Of a stretch of DNA of 64,000 nt, positions 12,401-27,300 are shown one piece after another (position 1 is the first letter of the stretch; every line of letters starts with the position of its first letter). The position numbers and the translations under genes were made by a program. The notes below the pieces were generated by a model. The model saw nothing but the letters and a program-made list of their open reading frames with translations. It did not search any database and was not told the origin of the DNA. Origin of the DNA: Ciborinia camelliae (taxonomy: Eukaryota; Ascomycota; Leotiomycetes; Helotiales; Sclerotiniaceae). Location: assembly GCA_025890175.1 (NCBI GenBank), contig JANPYM010000003.1, positions 900,360 to 964,359 of the forward strand. The letters run 5' to 3'.

Positions 12401-15352
12401 TAAAAAATTTATAAATTATATTCCTTAAAATATACAAATAAATTATAATTATTTAATTTTTATAATAATAAATATAAAATAATATTTATATTAATAATAA
12501 ATTAAAATAATCTAATAATTATATTTAAAATCGAAAATATAATATAAATTATAATCTAATTGAACTAAAAAATTATAAATTTTACTTATCAATTCGAAAT
12601 AATATTCAAAAACATTTTTGATAATATTATTATAATTAAAAATAATTTTTATTTTTATTTATAAATTAAAATTTTTGAATTTATTTTTATTAATTAGAAT
12701 TAAAACTATATTTTAATTTAAAAATTAGTTATTTATAATTATTATACATTTATATATATTATATAATAATTCTTTTTTAACAATTTTTTAAAATTAATAT
12801 TCTTATCCTAAAAACTATTTTTTTTATATTTTGATTTTAAATAATTTAATATTTTTTTTAAAATATACTTTATATTTATATAAATCTATAAATAGAATAT
12901 ATTGTAATTCAATAATATTTAAATTTTAATAAATATATAATAATTATAAAATCTTTTTTTATAATAATATATTCGGAATTTTTAAATTTAATTTAATTTT
13001 AATAAAAATAAACTATTTTTTTATAATTAAAATTAATTTTGAAAATAAAGCTTTTTATTTTATATATTAATTTATTAAAAATAATTTTTTTATAAATTTA
13101 TTTTTTTCAAAATTATTTATTTTTAATATTAATAAATTTAATAAATATAATATTTTAAATTTGTTATTTAATAAATATTTAATTATAAAAGATATTTGTA
13201 ATTATATTTAAGAATATATTAAATCTAATATATAAAAAAAAATATAAATATTAATTATATTCAAAAATTGTATAACTTTTCTTTTTAATTATATAAAACG
13301 ATATAGATAATAAAATATAAAAGCAAAACAATATATTATAATATTTTTATTTATAAAAGTTAGAATTAAAATTTGGATTGGGATTAATAATTAAATAAAA
13401 TATATTTTTTTATTTAGAATTATAATTAAAAGCAAAGATATATTATAAATTAATATAAAAATCAAAATTGAGATCTTTGTATTTTTGGAATTAATATAAA
13501 TCGCCGATTTATAAATAAAATTATTAATAAAATAAAATAAAAATAAATAAAATAAAAATGAAAATAAATTAATATAAATTTTCAAAGTTTTATTATTTAA
13601 TAATATTATATACTCAAATATTATTATTTTTAATAAAAATAATAAAATATAATTGTTTTTTTTTTATTTTATAATCTATTTTTATAATTAAAGCTTTATA
13701 AAACCTTTTAACAATTTATTTAAATTAAATATAAATATTTATTAATATTTTTATATTATATCCAAAACGTTTTAGTTTTTTGTATTTAATAAATTATAAT
13801 TATTTTTAAAAATTTCAAAGTTAATATTAAAGTTATTTTTAAAAACAAAAATAAAATTGATTTTAATTATTTTTTTTTTTTAATTTAAATAAAAAGATTT
13901 TTTTTTAATATAAATATAATATTATAAAAAATTAATATATAGAAATATAATAATCTAAAAGTTATAATAAAGTCATTTTTTTTTTTAATATTAATTTGGA
14001 TAATTAATTTGTAAATAAAAATTTTAGTATTAATATTATACAATTACAAAAAACCTAAAAACAAATAAAATTTGTTTTTTCTTTTTGAAATTGAAAGATT
14101 TAATAAAAGTATAAATTTATCTCCAAATATTATTTATTCTTATTTTAAAAATAACAAAATAAAATAAGGTATTATTATTATTGTATATAATATTTATATT
14201 TAATCCCAAAAAATAATTTGAAATATTGAATAAGTATTTATATATATATAAGGTTTTTATTAGATTATTTAAAATAATATTAAATTTTGATTTTTAATTT
14301 ATTTGAAAAATCTTGATTAATAATATTATATATTTAAATCTACTTTTTTTTAATAAAATACAAATGATAATTGAAAATCGAAAAGATTTATAATCAAAAT
14401 CAATATTTAAGAACAATTTATTTGAATTAATAATAAAGGTTTTTTAAGGAATAACAAAATTAATTATAACGTTTGACTTTTTTTTTTCGATTTAATATTT
14501 GTTTGGATAAATAGTTTTCGAAATTTTTTAAAAAGATTAAAAAATATTTGTTATAATTTTAAAAGATTTATTATAATTTAAATTTTTTTTATTAAAACAT
14601 AATAATCGATAAAACTTTTACCTTATTTATTTATAATCTTTTGTAAATATTAAAAAATATAAATTGATTTTTTAAATATAATTTTAAATTTGTATTAAAT
14701 CACAAAAACTATTTCTTTTAAATAATTATTATTAATAAAATCCTTAATAGTAATACAAAATTTTTTTCTAAAAAATTTAATTATAAATATATTTAGCTTT
14801 ACTTTTTTCTCGAAATCAGAATTTTTTTTAAAAATGATTGGGGCCTTAAAATGTTTAAAAAAATTAAGAATAAATAATTTCAAAATAAAACAAAATAAAA
14901 AATATTTGTATTTTATTTCAAAAAAATTTAAATTTAAGAATATTATTTTAATTAAAAATTCAGATTTATTATTTATTAAATCTTGGGATTAAATAATTAA
15001 TTTTATAAAAAATATTGGTTGAATATAAGATTGTTAATAAAATTGTTTAATAATATTAAAATAGGATTAAATGTTTTTTTTATTAAAAATTATTTTTTTT
15101 AAATATATTTATTTTTATCTTATTAAAGGTTGATTTTTGCAATTATATTTGATATATCCCAATTAGCTATATAAGACATATAGAATATTAATAAACTCTT
15201 TTATATACTAAATTATGTTATTAATATATTAATTTATAAATTAAAATATAAATAGAATATTTATAAAAAGTTTAAAGGAATTGTTTTTGTTAAATTGTTT
15301 ATTAATTTTAGGGTATAATTTATTATTATTTTTTATTGTTTTAAAGTATAAT

Positions 15353-15689
15353 TGTTAAGGTAGAAAATGTAAGGAATCAACTAGATTAATAATGGTTTTA
15401 AAACTTTTTATTATTTTTTAAATAATTGGTAATATATTATTAATTATTATTTAAATAATAATGCTTTACCCAATATAGGATTTTATAAATTTTTAAAGTC
15501 TTTTTGTTTAATTATATAAATTTGTTTTATATATATTAATATTTTACAAATTAAATATTGTATTAAAAATTTATTAAAAATTTATTATTAATTAATATCG
15601 AATATTAACAATTATTAATATATTAATTTTAAATTTGAATTTTATATTTAAATATTTTTTTTATTTTTATTATCTTTAAATTTGTAATA
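15353..15689. repeat. Left LTR of middle element
   Basis: About 337 bp; aligns with 29035-29395. It starts TGTTAAGG and keeps several G/C positions in its left part (AAGGTAGAAAATGTAAGG) that are A/T in the right copy. Confidence 0.72.
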
Positions 15690-16230
15690 AAGTTTTTTTT
15701 TTTAAAATATTTTGTTTAAAAAATTTTATTTATTAAAATTTATTGTTTATATATATTAAAACATTTTTTTAGTTTATATTTTTATAATTATTTTTTTGTA
15801 TAAATAATGGTTTTTAGATAATAATTTATTTTTATTAGTTTAGAATCTATATTATTAATAAAATATTAATTTTAAATAAAGTATATTTTAATATTATATA
15901 TTCATATTATTTTATTTTTTTTGATTTATTAAAAATTTTGTAAATATTTAATAAACGTTAATTAAATATTAAAAATTATCTTAATAATTTTATTTTTAAA
16001 GTTTTTATATTTAAAATTTTTTTTTTAATATAAAGAAATAAAGATTTTATTAATTTTTTTATTAAATAATTAAATTTCATATTTTTTGTTATTAAAGATA
16101 TTTATATTTTTTTTATTTTTATAATTTAAAATTCAAACCCTTAATTTTTATTAATATTATTTTTTATATCTTTTTATATTTTTTTTTAATTAATTTTTTT
16201 ATTAATATTATAACTTTTTCTATCTTCTTT

Positions 16231-16235
16231 ATAAC
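16231..16235. repeat. Target-site duplication ATAAC, left copy
   Basis: ATAAC directly abuts the left end of the innermost element and is matched at 22295-22299. Confidence 0.75.
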
Positions 16236-16483
16236 TATTGGTATCAACGTGGTTTCAAAAGTATAAAATACTTTCAATTTATAGTATATATGTTGATAAT
16301 CTCTAATTTATAAAGCTATGTTAGAGTAGATAATTATATAAAGATCTAATACCATATTAAAATGTATTAGGATGTGCTAGGCGTTTTAATAGGTTTACAA
16401 TATTAGCCGAATTATTACATGCCCGATCACATATTAATCACATGTAGATCACATAACCAATAAATCACATAATTTTCCTAACA
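16236..16483. repeat. Left LTR of innermost element (heavily mutated copy)
   Basis: 248 bp. Aligned to 22047-22294, all its CACGTG sites are changed to CACATA, TACATG or CACATG. Only its leftmost part (TATTGGTATCAACGTGG) is better preserved than the partner. Confidence 0.85.
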
Positions 16484-19400
16484 CTGGGGATTTTCTCTAA
16501 AATTACGATAAATTTCTATATATTCAAAATTGTATATACCGTATATAGATTTTTTTTTTTTTAATTATATTTTATTTATTAAAATTCTTCAATATTTATT
16601 TTATTAATATTAATAAAATCCTTTAACGTTAAATATAACTTTTTTTTTATTATAATATTAATTGGATTTGTATTTTTGTTAATTTATTTAACTTCAATAA
16701 TTTTTTTTTGTTTATAAGATTGTTAAAAAAATATAATATTAATTATAAATCTTTTTTTTGTTATCAAACTAAATTTGGTTAGTAAGTTAAAAAATGATTT
16801 AAAATTAATATATAATATTAATAATATTTATAATTATAATTATAATATGGTATTAATAGTTTTTTTAATTACAATTTCGGTATTAAATTTGTATATGAGT
16901 TTGTAAAGTTTTAAGATTAAAATATTTTTGATAATTCATTTGTATTTGATTAATAATTAATATATAATATTAATTTTTTTATATTTATCAATAAAAATAA
17001 TTACAAATTTTATTTACAATAATATATTGATATTGTTAATAAATGATATATTAATAAAAACAATTATATTAAACAAATTAAAATTAAGAGGTACAAAATT
17101 AAATTTTCTTTTTGAATTATTTATTTGTTATTAAAATTTTTTATTTAGTTTTTTAATATTTTTTTTTTTTGGATTTATTATTTGGGTAATAATAAAAAGA
17201 TTGCAAAAAGTTTTTGATTAATAAATTATTATAGGATATATTTTTTAAATATATTATTTAATATATTGTTTTTTTGAAATAATTAATTTTTGTATTTTTT
17301 TTTTGATTTTTTATATATTTGTTTGTTTAATTCTTATTAGTTATAAATTATTATATTATTTTTTTTAATTAAAATAAATATTTTTATTATAAAGGATAAT
17401 CAGGCTATTATTAAATTTCAATAATATTAATTTTATTAATTTTTTATAATTTTTTATAAGAAATTTAACTTATATTAGTTTTATTTATTTTTTTTTTATA
17501 AAAACTTTATTATTAATAATAAAAATATTATTAATTTATAAATCGATTAGGTTGAAACCACATTTATTTATATAAAATAAATAAGGGTTGTAAGTAAATT
17601 ATATTATTTGAAATTTATTTGTATAATAACTATAATAAATGCCAAATCAATAATTTCCAATCTTTAATATATTATAAAACGATTTTATAATTTATAAAAC
17701 AATATTTAATCCTAATCTTATTTCAAATAATAAATATATATAAAATAAATAATAAAGATTTATAATAAATTATATATAAATTTAAATAATATTTTAAAAA
17801 TAAATTAAAATAATAAAAATACTTATTATTAAAGCTAATAATATATATTAATTAACTTTTTAAATTGTAAATAATTAAATAAAAATAATGATTTTTTTTT
17901 AATCCTTATATATTTAAATTATTAATTATAATTTTAAATAAATTTTATTAATATCTTTATTTTTAATAATATTAATAAACTTTAAATTAAAGATTTTAAT
18001 TCTTTAGGGTACTTACTTTAAAAAAACGATTTTAAATATGTTGTTTTTAATAAACCTATTAATTTTTGTATAATATAATTTTATATATATAAAAAAAAAA
18101 ACGTTATTATTAATAAACAATTTATTTTATAATTTCAAATAATTAATTTCCTATTAAAATTTTTTATTTTATAGAAATACATATAATTAAAATTTTTAAT
18201 TATCTGTAATATTAATTTGATCTTATAACTTGCTTTATATATATTTACAAAATTACATTTGTAATTTTAGATCAAAAAATAATATTAAAGATTGTGGTAT
18301 TAAAAAATATAGTATTATTAAAATTATAATCTGTAATACAATCTTAATACATTAAAATAAAAAAGTATATTTGGATTTGTTATAAAAAACGAAATTGATG
18401 TTTGGCTTATCCAATTTCGATTCCTAATAGAATAATTGTATTACAATTATTTTGAATTCCGTTAATTTGTTTGATAAATTAATTTTATATATTTTATTAT
18501 TTATCAATAATAATATAAATAATTCAGTTTATTTATTTGTAACAATGTTTTTATTTTTTTTTTATATAAACATATCGAAATTTAAAGATAATTTATATAT
18601 TATAAAAATTGATAGGCTATTTTTTTTTTATAAAATATTTATAATTTGTTATTAAGCTTTAATTTTACAAATTTTTTTTATAGCTTTTTAAATTATAACA
18701 GTTTTTTAAAATATTATAACAATAAACGGATTGTTATTAGTTATTCAAAAATATATTTCAAATACAAAAAGTATAGAAATAAGATTATTTGGTTCTGCAA
18801 TATTATTGATTATCTTAACAATTATTTGAAATACTAATTCTTTTAAAATTTTTAAATCTATTAATTTCTTAAAAATAATAATATATACACAACGAAATAA
18901 ATAATAATAATATTTTATAATTCCAATAAAATTGTAAACCTCAACTAATACACATTTTATAATAATTTTTACAAATATTATATTTTATTTGAATTTTTTA
19001 TTAACAAAATTCTTTTCAATATTATAAATAATATAATCCAATAATCCAAAATAAATATTTAGCTAATATTTTTTTAGCATATCCTATATATATTTCGTTA
19101 ATATATTATCGAATTATTGAGTAATCTAAAAACAAATCAATTTATTTATAATATAAAATATTGATTTACTTTTAATATACATTACATTTATAAAAATAAA
19201 ATAATTAAATTTAATATTATTTTATAATATAAATTTAAAACATTTTAAAGATTTTTTGTATAATTAACAATATACATAATATTTAATAAAATGTTTAATA
19301 TTTACAATATTTTTATTATATTCTATATGTTTAAGAATTTGTTGGAACCTCTATATTAAAAGGTAGCCAAAACAACAATATAAATAACAAAGTTCAATAT

Positions 19401-22046
19401 CAATAAAATAGCAATTATTTTTTGCAATAATTTTTTATATAAATATAATAAAACAAATTTTTTATAACAAAAAGATATAGCTATTATATTAAATAATAGG
19501 ATATTTTTATTTTAAAATAATTAATATATTAATAAAATTATTAAAAAAGTATTTTATTTTATCCATATCTGTTAAGTTAAAAAAAAATGGAATATTAACC
19601 CGGATAATATAAAATTCGATAATTCTAAAGAATAATTAAAATAAAAATAAACCAACAAATAATATTGTATTTATATCGAAATTAATATTAATAATTTTTA
19701 TTATTTTTTTATTAATTTTATTTTCAAAAAATTTTTATTAGATTAGATATTAATTATATTTGATTGTAAAACGTTTTGCAATGTTTGTATTAATTATAAT
19801 GTTATAAAATTTGTTTTTGTTATATCAAAAAATAATTATAAATTGCTTTTGGATTTTATTAATAATAATATAAAGAATTATATAATTTAATAATTTTATA
19901 AAAATTTTTTAAAATTAAATAAATTTTAATATTATAAAATAAGTTTTTTTGGATTTATTTTTGTTTTTATTTTGAAAATTCAATTTTAAAAAAAAAATAT
20001 TAATATTTTTATTATCAAAATCTTTAAATTTGTTTTTAAAAAACTTTTCTTTATAATCAATAAAAAATAAATTGAAATATTTATTAAATATATTATTATT
20101 TTCATTTTTAAACTTTTTTTAATATTTATATCAAAATTCTTTTTATTTTTTTTTCGGATAATTTATTAATTTATATTTATTTTTTTTATAGATTTAATAT
20201 TTTTTGTTTTTTTATAATTAATATAATTAATTTTTCAAATTAATATAAAGATTATTATTATTATAATATTTATAATTTATAAATAACATTAAACTAATTA
20301 ATATTTTCGAATAAATCTTTTTTTATATATTTATCAATTATTTAAATTAATTAATAAAATCAATAATATTAGATTTTGAATTATAACAAATATACAAATA
20401 AATTTTGATATTTTTATAGATTATAATAAATTTGTTATAAAAAAATTTTGAATAATAAAATTTAAAATCAAAATATTATTAAAATTATTATAACTTTTTA
20501 ATAAAAATCAAAAAGTATTTATTAAACATTTTATTATTATATTTAATTTAAATAATTTTAAATAAAATTATATTCCATTTATTTAATATATTTCAATAAT
20601 ATTTATTTTCCTTAAAATTATACTTGATATAATTATAAAGTTTTATAAATACTATTAATAAATTTTTTTTTATAATATAATAAAAAACTAAAGTATTATC
20701 TTTAAATATTAAAAAAAAAGTTTTGAAAAATAAATTTTTCGATATTTTTGTATATTATATAATTTTATAAAATATTAAGAATTTATAATCAAAATTATCA
20801 TTTTCTTTATTATACTTCTTTTCAAATAAATAAAACTTTTAAAAATTAATTAAAATTTATATATTTTGAATTATAAATATAAAAAAATTGTTTTTAGCTT
20901 TATCGTCCCATTTATATTATTTATTCCTACTGCCGTTATTATTGGAATTGTAGTTAAAATTGTTTAAATTATTATTATTATTATTTTTATAATTATATTT
21001 TGATTTTTGTTGTTTTTTTTTTTTTTAAAATTTATATAAATCTAATAAAAAACATTATTGAATCAAAATTTTAATATAAAAATATTTTTATTTTTTAAAT
21101 ATTCCTTTATTTGCTTTTTTATTCATAATATATATTTAATATTTTATACAATTTAATAAAAAACTATAACTAAATTAGCTTTAATAATCTAAATATAAAT
21201 ATTTTAAATATAAAATGTTTTTCGAAATTGTTATAAATAAATCTTTTCAATAATTTTAAATTTTGTAATTATAAATGTATTAAAATTGTTATAAAAAATA
21301 TTAATAAAATTTTTATTACAAATATTCTTTTTTTTATATTATTTGTATTTGAATTTAATGTATAAAATAAGTTTGTTAAAATCAATATTATAAAATTTAA
21401 ATAATCCCTACATTTCCATAAATCATTTTGTAAAATATATTTTATTATTGATTTGTAAAATATAAAGCTTAACAAGTGTAATTGATATTGTTAATATTAA
21501 TATATTTTTAGAATAATTATTGTTTATAAAAAAAAACAAATAATAAATAGTTTTTAATAAAAAAAATAATAATTATAAATAAATAATAAAAAGTTATATA
21601 ATAAATAATAAAAAATAATTTTTTATATACAATACTATACAAAAAATATATAATGGATATAGATTCTAATTATAAATAACTTAAATACTACTTTTTATAT
21701 TTTTAATTCACCAATTTATTTTAAAGATAAAAAAATAATATTTTTAATATTTCAACAAAAATTAATACCTTTATTATTAAGAATTTAAATTCCTTAAATA
21801 TAATTCTTAATTATAATAATATAAAATATATTCCTAAACAAAACAAATTTTGAATTAAAAATATAATTAATTTTTATCTTTTAATTTTGATTTTATTAAA
21901 ATAATATAATTAATATTATTATAATAATATAATTATTTAATATTTATAATCTCTTCAAATTATATATCAATCTTAAATTTTACAAAAAATTATAATACTT
22001 TTTCAATAAAAACTTAAGACCCCTAATTTATAATATTATTAATTAA

Positions 22047-22294
22047 TATTAATATCAACATAATTTCAAAAGTATAAAATACTTTCAATCTGTAATATGT
22101 ATATTAATGATCTCTGATTTATAAAGTTATGCTAAAGTAGATGATTATATAGAGGTCTAGTGCCGTATTAGAACGTACTAGGACGCGCTAGGCGTTCTAG
22201 TAGGTTCGCGATGTTAGCCGAACCATCACGTGCCCGATCACGTGCTAGTCACGTGCAGGTCACGTGACCGGTAGGTCACATGATTTTCCCAACA
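22047..22294. repeat. Right LTR of innermost element (well-preserved copy)
   Basis: 248 bp. The right two thirds (about 22140-22294) form an island of normal GC inside the AT-rich block. It contains CACGTG at 22227, 22239, 22250 and 22261 and a CACATG at 22277. Confidence 0.85.
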
Positions 22295-22299
22295 ATAAC
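22295..22299. repeat. Target-site duplication ATAAC, right copy
   Basis: ATAAC directly abuts the right end of the innermost element and is matched at 16231-16235. Confidence 0.75.
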
Positions 22300-23820
22300 A
22301 ATTGCTCAATATTTTATAAATATCTTCATAATTTTTACTAAATTTATTTATCTCTATTATACAAAATTAATTAATCTCTACAAAATTAAAAAAATATTAA
22401 AAAAAAATAATATTATAAACCAAAAATATTTATTTTTTAATAATTTTTTATTATTATATAATAAATATATTTATAAAAAAATTTTTTATAACCTATTATC
22501 TAAACAATTTTATTTTAATATTAATTAATTATTTTATTATTAATAAAAATATAATAATATAAAATTAAATTTTATTAAAAAATAAAAAATATAAAATCAC
22601 CTTATTTTTCATTAAAAAAAATATACCTCAATTATTTTTATTATAATTTATAAAACAAAATATACTAATTTAATATACAAACTTTATAATATTAAAAAAA
22701 TTATTATAACCATAATATTTATTTTTTTTAATATAAATATAATCTTAATAAATTTATTAAATATCTATTAATATTCTATAAATTATTTTTTATCTATTTA
22801 TTAATTATTAATTAATATATATAAATACATTTTTTATTTTTAATTAAAAAAATTAAAAATATAAAAATTGAAAATATATTAAATTTTAATTTAAATAATA
22901 AAAGTTTATTAAAAAAAAAAACAAAAATCTTTATTTTAATTACCCCTTTTACTTTTTTTACTTTTACAAAAAAAAAAAAAAAAGAAAATCGTTACAAAAA
23001 ATAAAAAAAAGATTACCCCAAAAAATAATATTTTTATTTAAAATATCTTTTTTTGTTTTTTAAAAAAAATTTAAATTTTTAAAAAATTAAATCCTAAATC
23101 GTTTTTCAATAAAGATTAATAAAAAAACAATTTTTTTAAATCAGAATTTTTAAAAATCGAATTTTCTAAATCTTTTCAATTATTTTCAAAATTTTTTAAT
23201 TTTTAAATTATTTATTTTGTTTTGATTTCTTATAATTTTTTAAATATTAAATAATCAATATATATTTTTTTTTTTTAAAATATAAAATCTATAAATTTTT
23301 TCAAAATATTATTTTTAATTCTTTTTTATTTTCCCAACCTTAACCTTTTTAACAATATAAATATAAATATAAATAAAAATATTATTATTTAATAAATAAT
23401 CAATTTTTGATATATATCAAAAATTAATTATTTTTTTTTAAAATTTTAATTTTCCAATTTTGTTTTGTTTTTTAATAAAAGTTTATTATTAAATGTTTAT
23501 TTTTTATTATTAATTAATAATAATTTTTTATTTAAACTTTATATTTTTTATAAATTTTAATAATATATTATTAAAAAAAATTAATATATATATAATTTAT
23601 TTTATTAATTTTTAAAATTTTTTTTTAATAATAATTTAAATATTATTAATAAAAATAATTTTCTTTTATTCAAAATTATTAAATAATAATAAAAAAAATA
23701 TAAAATTTTTTAATAATTTAATAATAAAAACAAATAAATCTTTTTTTTTATATTTTTTTTTTTATAAATATAATTTTGTTATTAATTAATTAACAATTTT
23801 TAACTTTTAATTATCAAATT

Positions 23821-24011
23821 TTATAATAATATATAAATTTTTATAATTATTCTAATTTATAATATTTTTATAATAATATATAAATTATTTAAAATTATTT
23901 TTATTTATAATATTTTCATAATAATATACAAATTATTCGAAATTATTTTTATTTATAATATTTTTATAATAATATATAAATTATTCAAAATTATTTTTAT
24001 TTATAATATTT
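23821..24011. repeat. Tandem repeat, about 48 bp x 4
   Basis: Four successive copies beginning with a TTATAATAATATATAAATT-like word at 23821, 23869, 23916 and 23964. They lie inside the middle element. A few copies keep C or G (CATAATAATATACAAATTAT) where others have T or A. Confidence 0.7.
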
Positions 24012-27000
24012 TATTTATTTTTGTTAATATTATATTAATAATATTTTTTTATTAAAATAATTATTTAAAATTATATCCAAATTTTAAAGATTTTTCCCTA
24101 ATTCTTATATATTTTTTAATAAAATATAATTTTTCTATTAAATTAAATACTATATTTTTTTCTTTTTTTTTTAATATACTAAAATTTTCTTTACTTTATA
24201 TTTTAACCTTTTTTTTATTTTTTTAAATAATAATAAATTAATAATACCCTTTTTTTTGTATTATAGTTTTAATAAAAAAATATAAAATATATTATATATT
24301 TTATAAATAAAAAATAATTTTAATTTATATAATTATTTATTTAAAATAATATTAATAATTATAAATAATCCTATAAATTATTTTAAAATTTTTTTTTTAA
24401 ATTTTAATTATTTAATATTTTTTATATTAAGTATTATTAAATTATTAATATTAAATTATTAATATTCTATTAAAATATCCTTTTAAATTTTTTTTATAAT
24501 TATTTTTTATTAAAATTCCTTAAACTTTTTTTATTCTTTTATTAAAATTTCGATTTTTTTACAGATTATTAATATTTTTCCCTCTATATTAATATTTTTA
24601 CTAATATAATTAAACATAAATTAAAAATTATATATTATTTTAAATAAAATTTTTTTTATTATATTATACTAATTAATATTATATATAAATTTTATTAAAA
24701 ATAATAATAATATTTAATTATTTTGTTTTTAATTTAAATAATATATAATATAATATATAAGATTTTGATTTTATTATTTAATCTATCTATTAATTTGGAA
24801 ATAAAATATTATCAATAGTTTTTAGCAAACACAAAAATAAAACATTAGATTTTTCCAAAAATAACTTACAAATTATAACTTTTTATTTAAAATAATATTT
24901 TTCGATATATTAAAGTTTTTAAATATATATATAAATAATATTTTTATTAATTTAAATAAATTAATAATTTTAATAATAAATATATATTTTATTAACTTTA
25001 TAAATTTATTAATTATTATAAAAATTATATTATAAATATACTTTTCAATTTTTAAAAAAAATAAATCTATAATAAAATCTATAATTATTTTTTTTAAAAT
25101 TTTATAAAAAAAAAATGTTTTTAATTTATTATATAATTAATAATATTTTATTATTAAATATCAACATATTATATAAATTTTAATATATTTTTTAATATTC
25201 TTTTTTATATTTTATTAAAAATATTTTTTTTTTAACGTTTTTAATGTTTTTTTTATATTTTAATATTTTTTTATTAAATTATTATAATAAGTTTTTAAAA
25301 TTTTTATTTTTATAACAAAATCTGGCAATATAAAAATAACTTTATTATAAATAATCATTTTTTCGATATTTATTTATTATAATAAAACATTTTTAACAAA
25401 TTTTTATTTTTATTTAATATATTTTTTATTTTTTATAAATTTGTTATATTTTTATAATTGTAATAAAATATTTTTTATAAATTTTAATATAATATTCAAT
25501 ATTGTTTTATTTTTAATTATAATATTAATTATTTAACGAAATATTAATTGTTTATAATTAATCTTTATTAACAATTTTTTTAAACTATAAAAAAATAAAC
25601 AATTTTTTTTTTTTAAAAAAAATTTATAATATTTTATAAAAATAATTATTTTATATTTAAACAATAATATATTTTAATTAAAATTATTATATTTTTTAAT
25701 TTATTTTTTAATATTAAAAATATTTTATTATTACTTTTTGGATTATCAAAATAATTCGATTATCTTAATAACCTATTTATTAAATTTGATTTTTTGATTT
25801 TATATTTAATTTCGAAATTATATATAATAAATATTTTAGTTTACTTAATTTATTTATTATTTAATTTTTTTTTAATTATAAAATATTAAAAACTATTATA
25901 ATCTATTTTTATAACAATAATGTAACAATTATTTGTAATATAATATTATTATTTACAAAATGTAATATATATTATTAATAATTTTTAATTGTAAATTATA
26001 TAACATTATTTTATAAAATTTAGTTTTTTAAAATAAAATATTATAGAATATTATTATAATAATTTTTTTAAATCAAGTTTTTTTTTAAATAATTGAGAAA
26101 ATATATATTTTAAAACAAATCCTAATATATTTATTTCGATTATTATTTTAAAATCTAATTAAAAATATTATAATATTAATGTAATAATAAATACTATTTT
26201 TAATATTTTAAAAAATATTTGTATTTTTATATTTTATATAAAAATATTTATAATTTTTCTTTTTTTAATTTTTTTAAATAATATTATTATTTTATTAATT
26301 ATTTTTAAATATTTTTTAATAAATTGTTAATAAAAGTTTGCAAAATCTAAAAAAACTTAAATTTTTTTTAAAATATTAAAAATAAATCATTTAATAATAA
26401 TTTTAATTTTACTAAATTTTATAATAATATTATTATTTAATATTATAAATTCTAAAAATTCAACTTTTTTATTATTAAATATATATTTTTTAAATTTTAT
26501 ATAAAATTTATAAATAATTAGTTTTTTAAATATTTAATAAATATTATTGATATATTATTAAACATTTATTAAATAAATTAATATATTATTGAAATATATT
26601 ATATATATAATATTCGTTAATTTTATAAAAACTTAATTAATATAAATTTGAAAAATAATAAAAATATTTATAAAATTAAATAATATAATTAAATATTTAA
26701 ATTGTTTATAATAAATGCAAAATATTGTTTTTTATTTATTTTTTATTTAAATTCGAATTTAATAATATATATTTTTTAAATCTAATTTAATAAAAATAAC
26801 ATTTTCTTATAATTAATCAAAAAATTTGTTAATCAAAAATAAAAATGTTTAATTCTTTTTAATTATTTAGTTTAATCCCTTATAATTAATGTATAGCCAA
26901 TAATTTTCATTTTTTTTAAAATAAATATAATTGGGGTTTTAATAAAGCTTATTAAATAACAAATTCATTTTTTTGATTAATATTTTTTTAAATATTTTTT

Positions 27001-27196
27001 TAAAATTAATAATTTTTTTTTTTAAAAAAATATATATTAAATTTTATAAAGAAATAATATTTAATTTTAATTTAATTTAATATTTTATTAAATAATAATT
27101 GAATAATAGTTTGTTTTTTTTTTTTTTAAAAAAGTTTATTTTAAATTTTTATATTTATTTAAAATATTAAAAACTTTTAAAATAAAAATTCTATAC

Positions 27197-27300
27197 TTTA
27201 TTTATATTTTTTTAAAATTAAATATTTAGTTTAATTATAAAATNNNNNNNNNNTTTATTTATATTTTTTTAAAATTAAATATTTAGTTTAATTATAAAAT
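27197..27300. other. 10-N assembly gap between identical 47-bp sequences
   Basis: Positions 27197-27243 and 27254-27300 are identical and are separated only by ten Ns (27244-27253). This is what appears when two contig ends that overlap are scaffolded without being merged. Confidence 0.9.

Larger units (their letters stand above)
16236..22294. mobile_element. Innermost LTR retrotransposon, about 6.06 kb, with ATAAC target duplication
   Basis: Two 248-bp direct repeats (16236-16483 and 22047-22294) align end to end with no gaps; about 50 differences were counted by hand, every one a C/T or G/A transition. The direct sequence ATAAC flanks the pair at 16231-16235 and 22295-22299, as expected of a 5-bp target-site duplication. 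The LTR termini reconstruct to a TGTTGG/CCAACA inverted repeat. CACGTG motifs near the TGTTGGG end and a TATATAA box further in suggest that U3 is at the right, so the element would read on the minus strand (inference). Size and TGTTGG ends suit Ty1/Copia, but no reverse-transcriptase motif survives to confirm it. Confidence 0.85.

Noticed and set aside
16483..16500. TGGGGATTTTCTC after the left inner LTR as a primer-binding site (plus-strand orientation)
   Set aside because: It begins TGG as a PBS should, but I cannot match it to a tRNA 3' end, and the CACGTG/TATA layout of the LTR favours the opposite orientation, in which this would be the polypurine-tract side.
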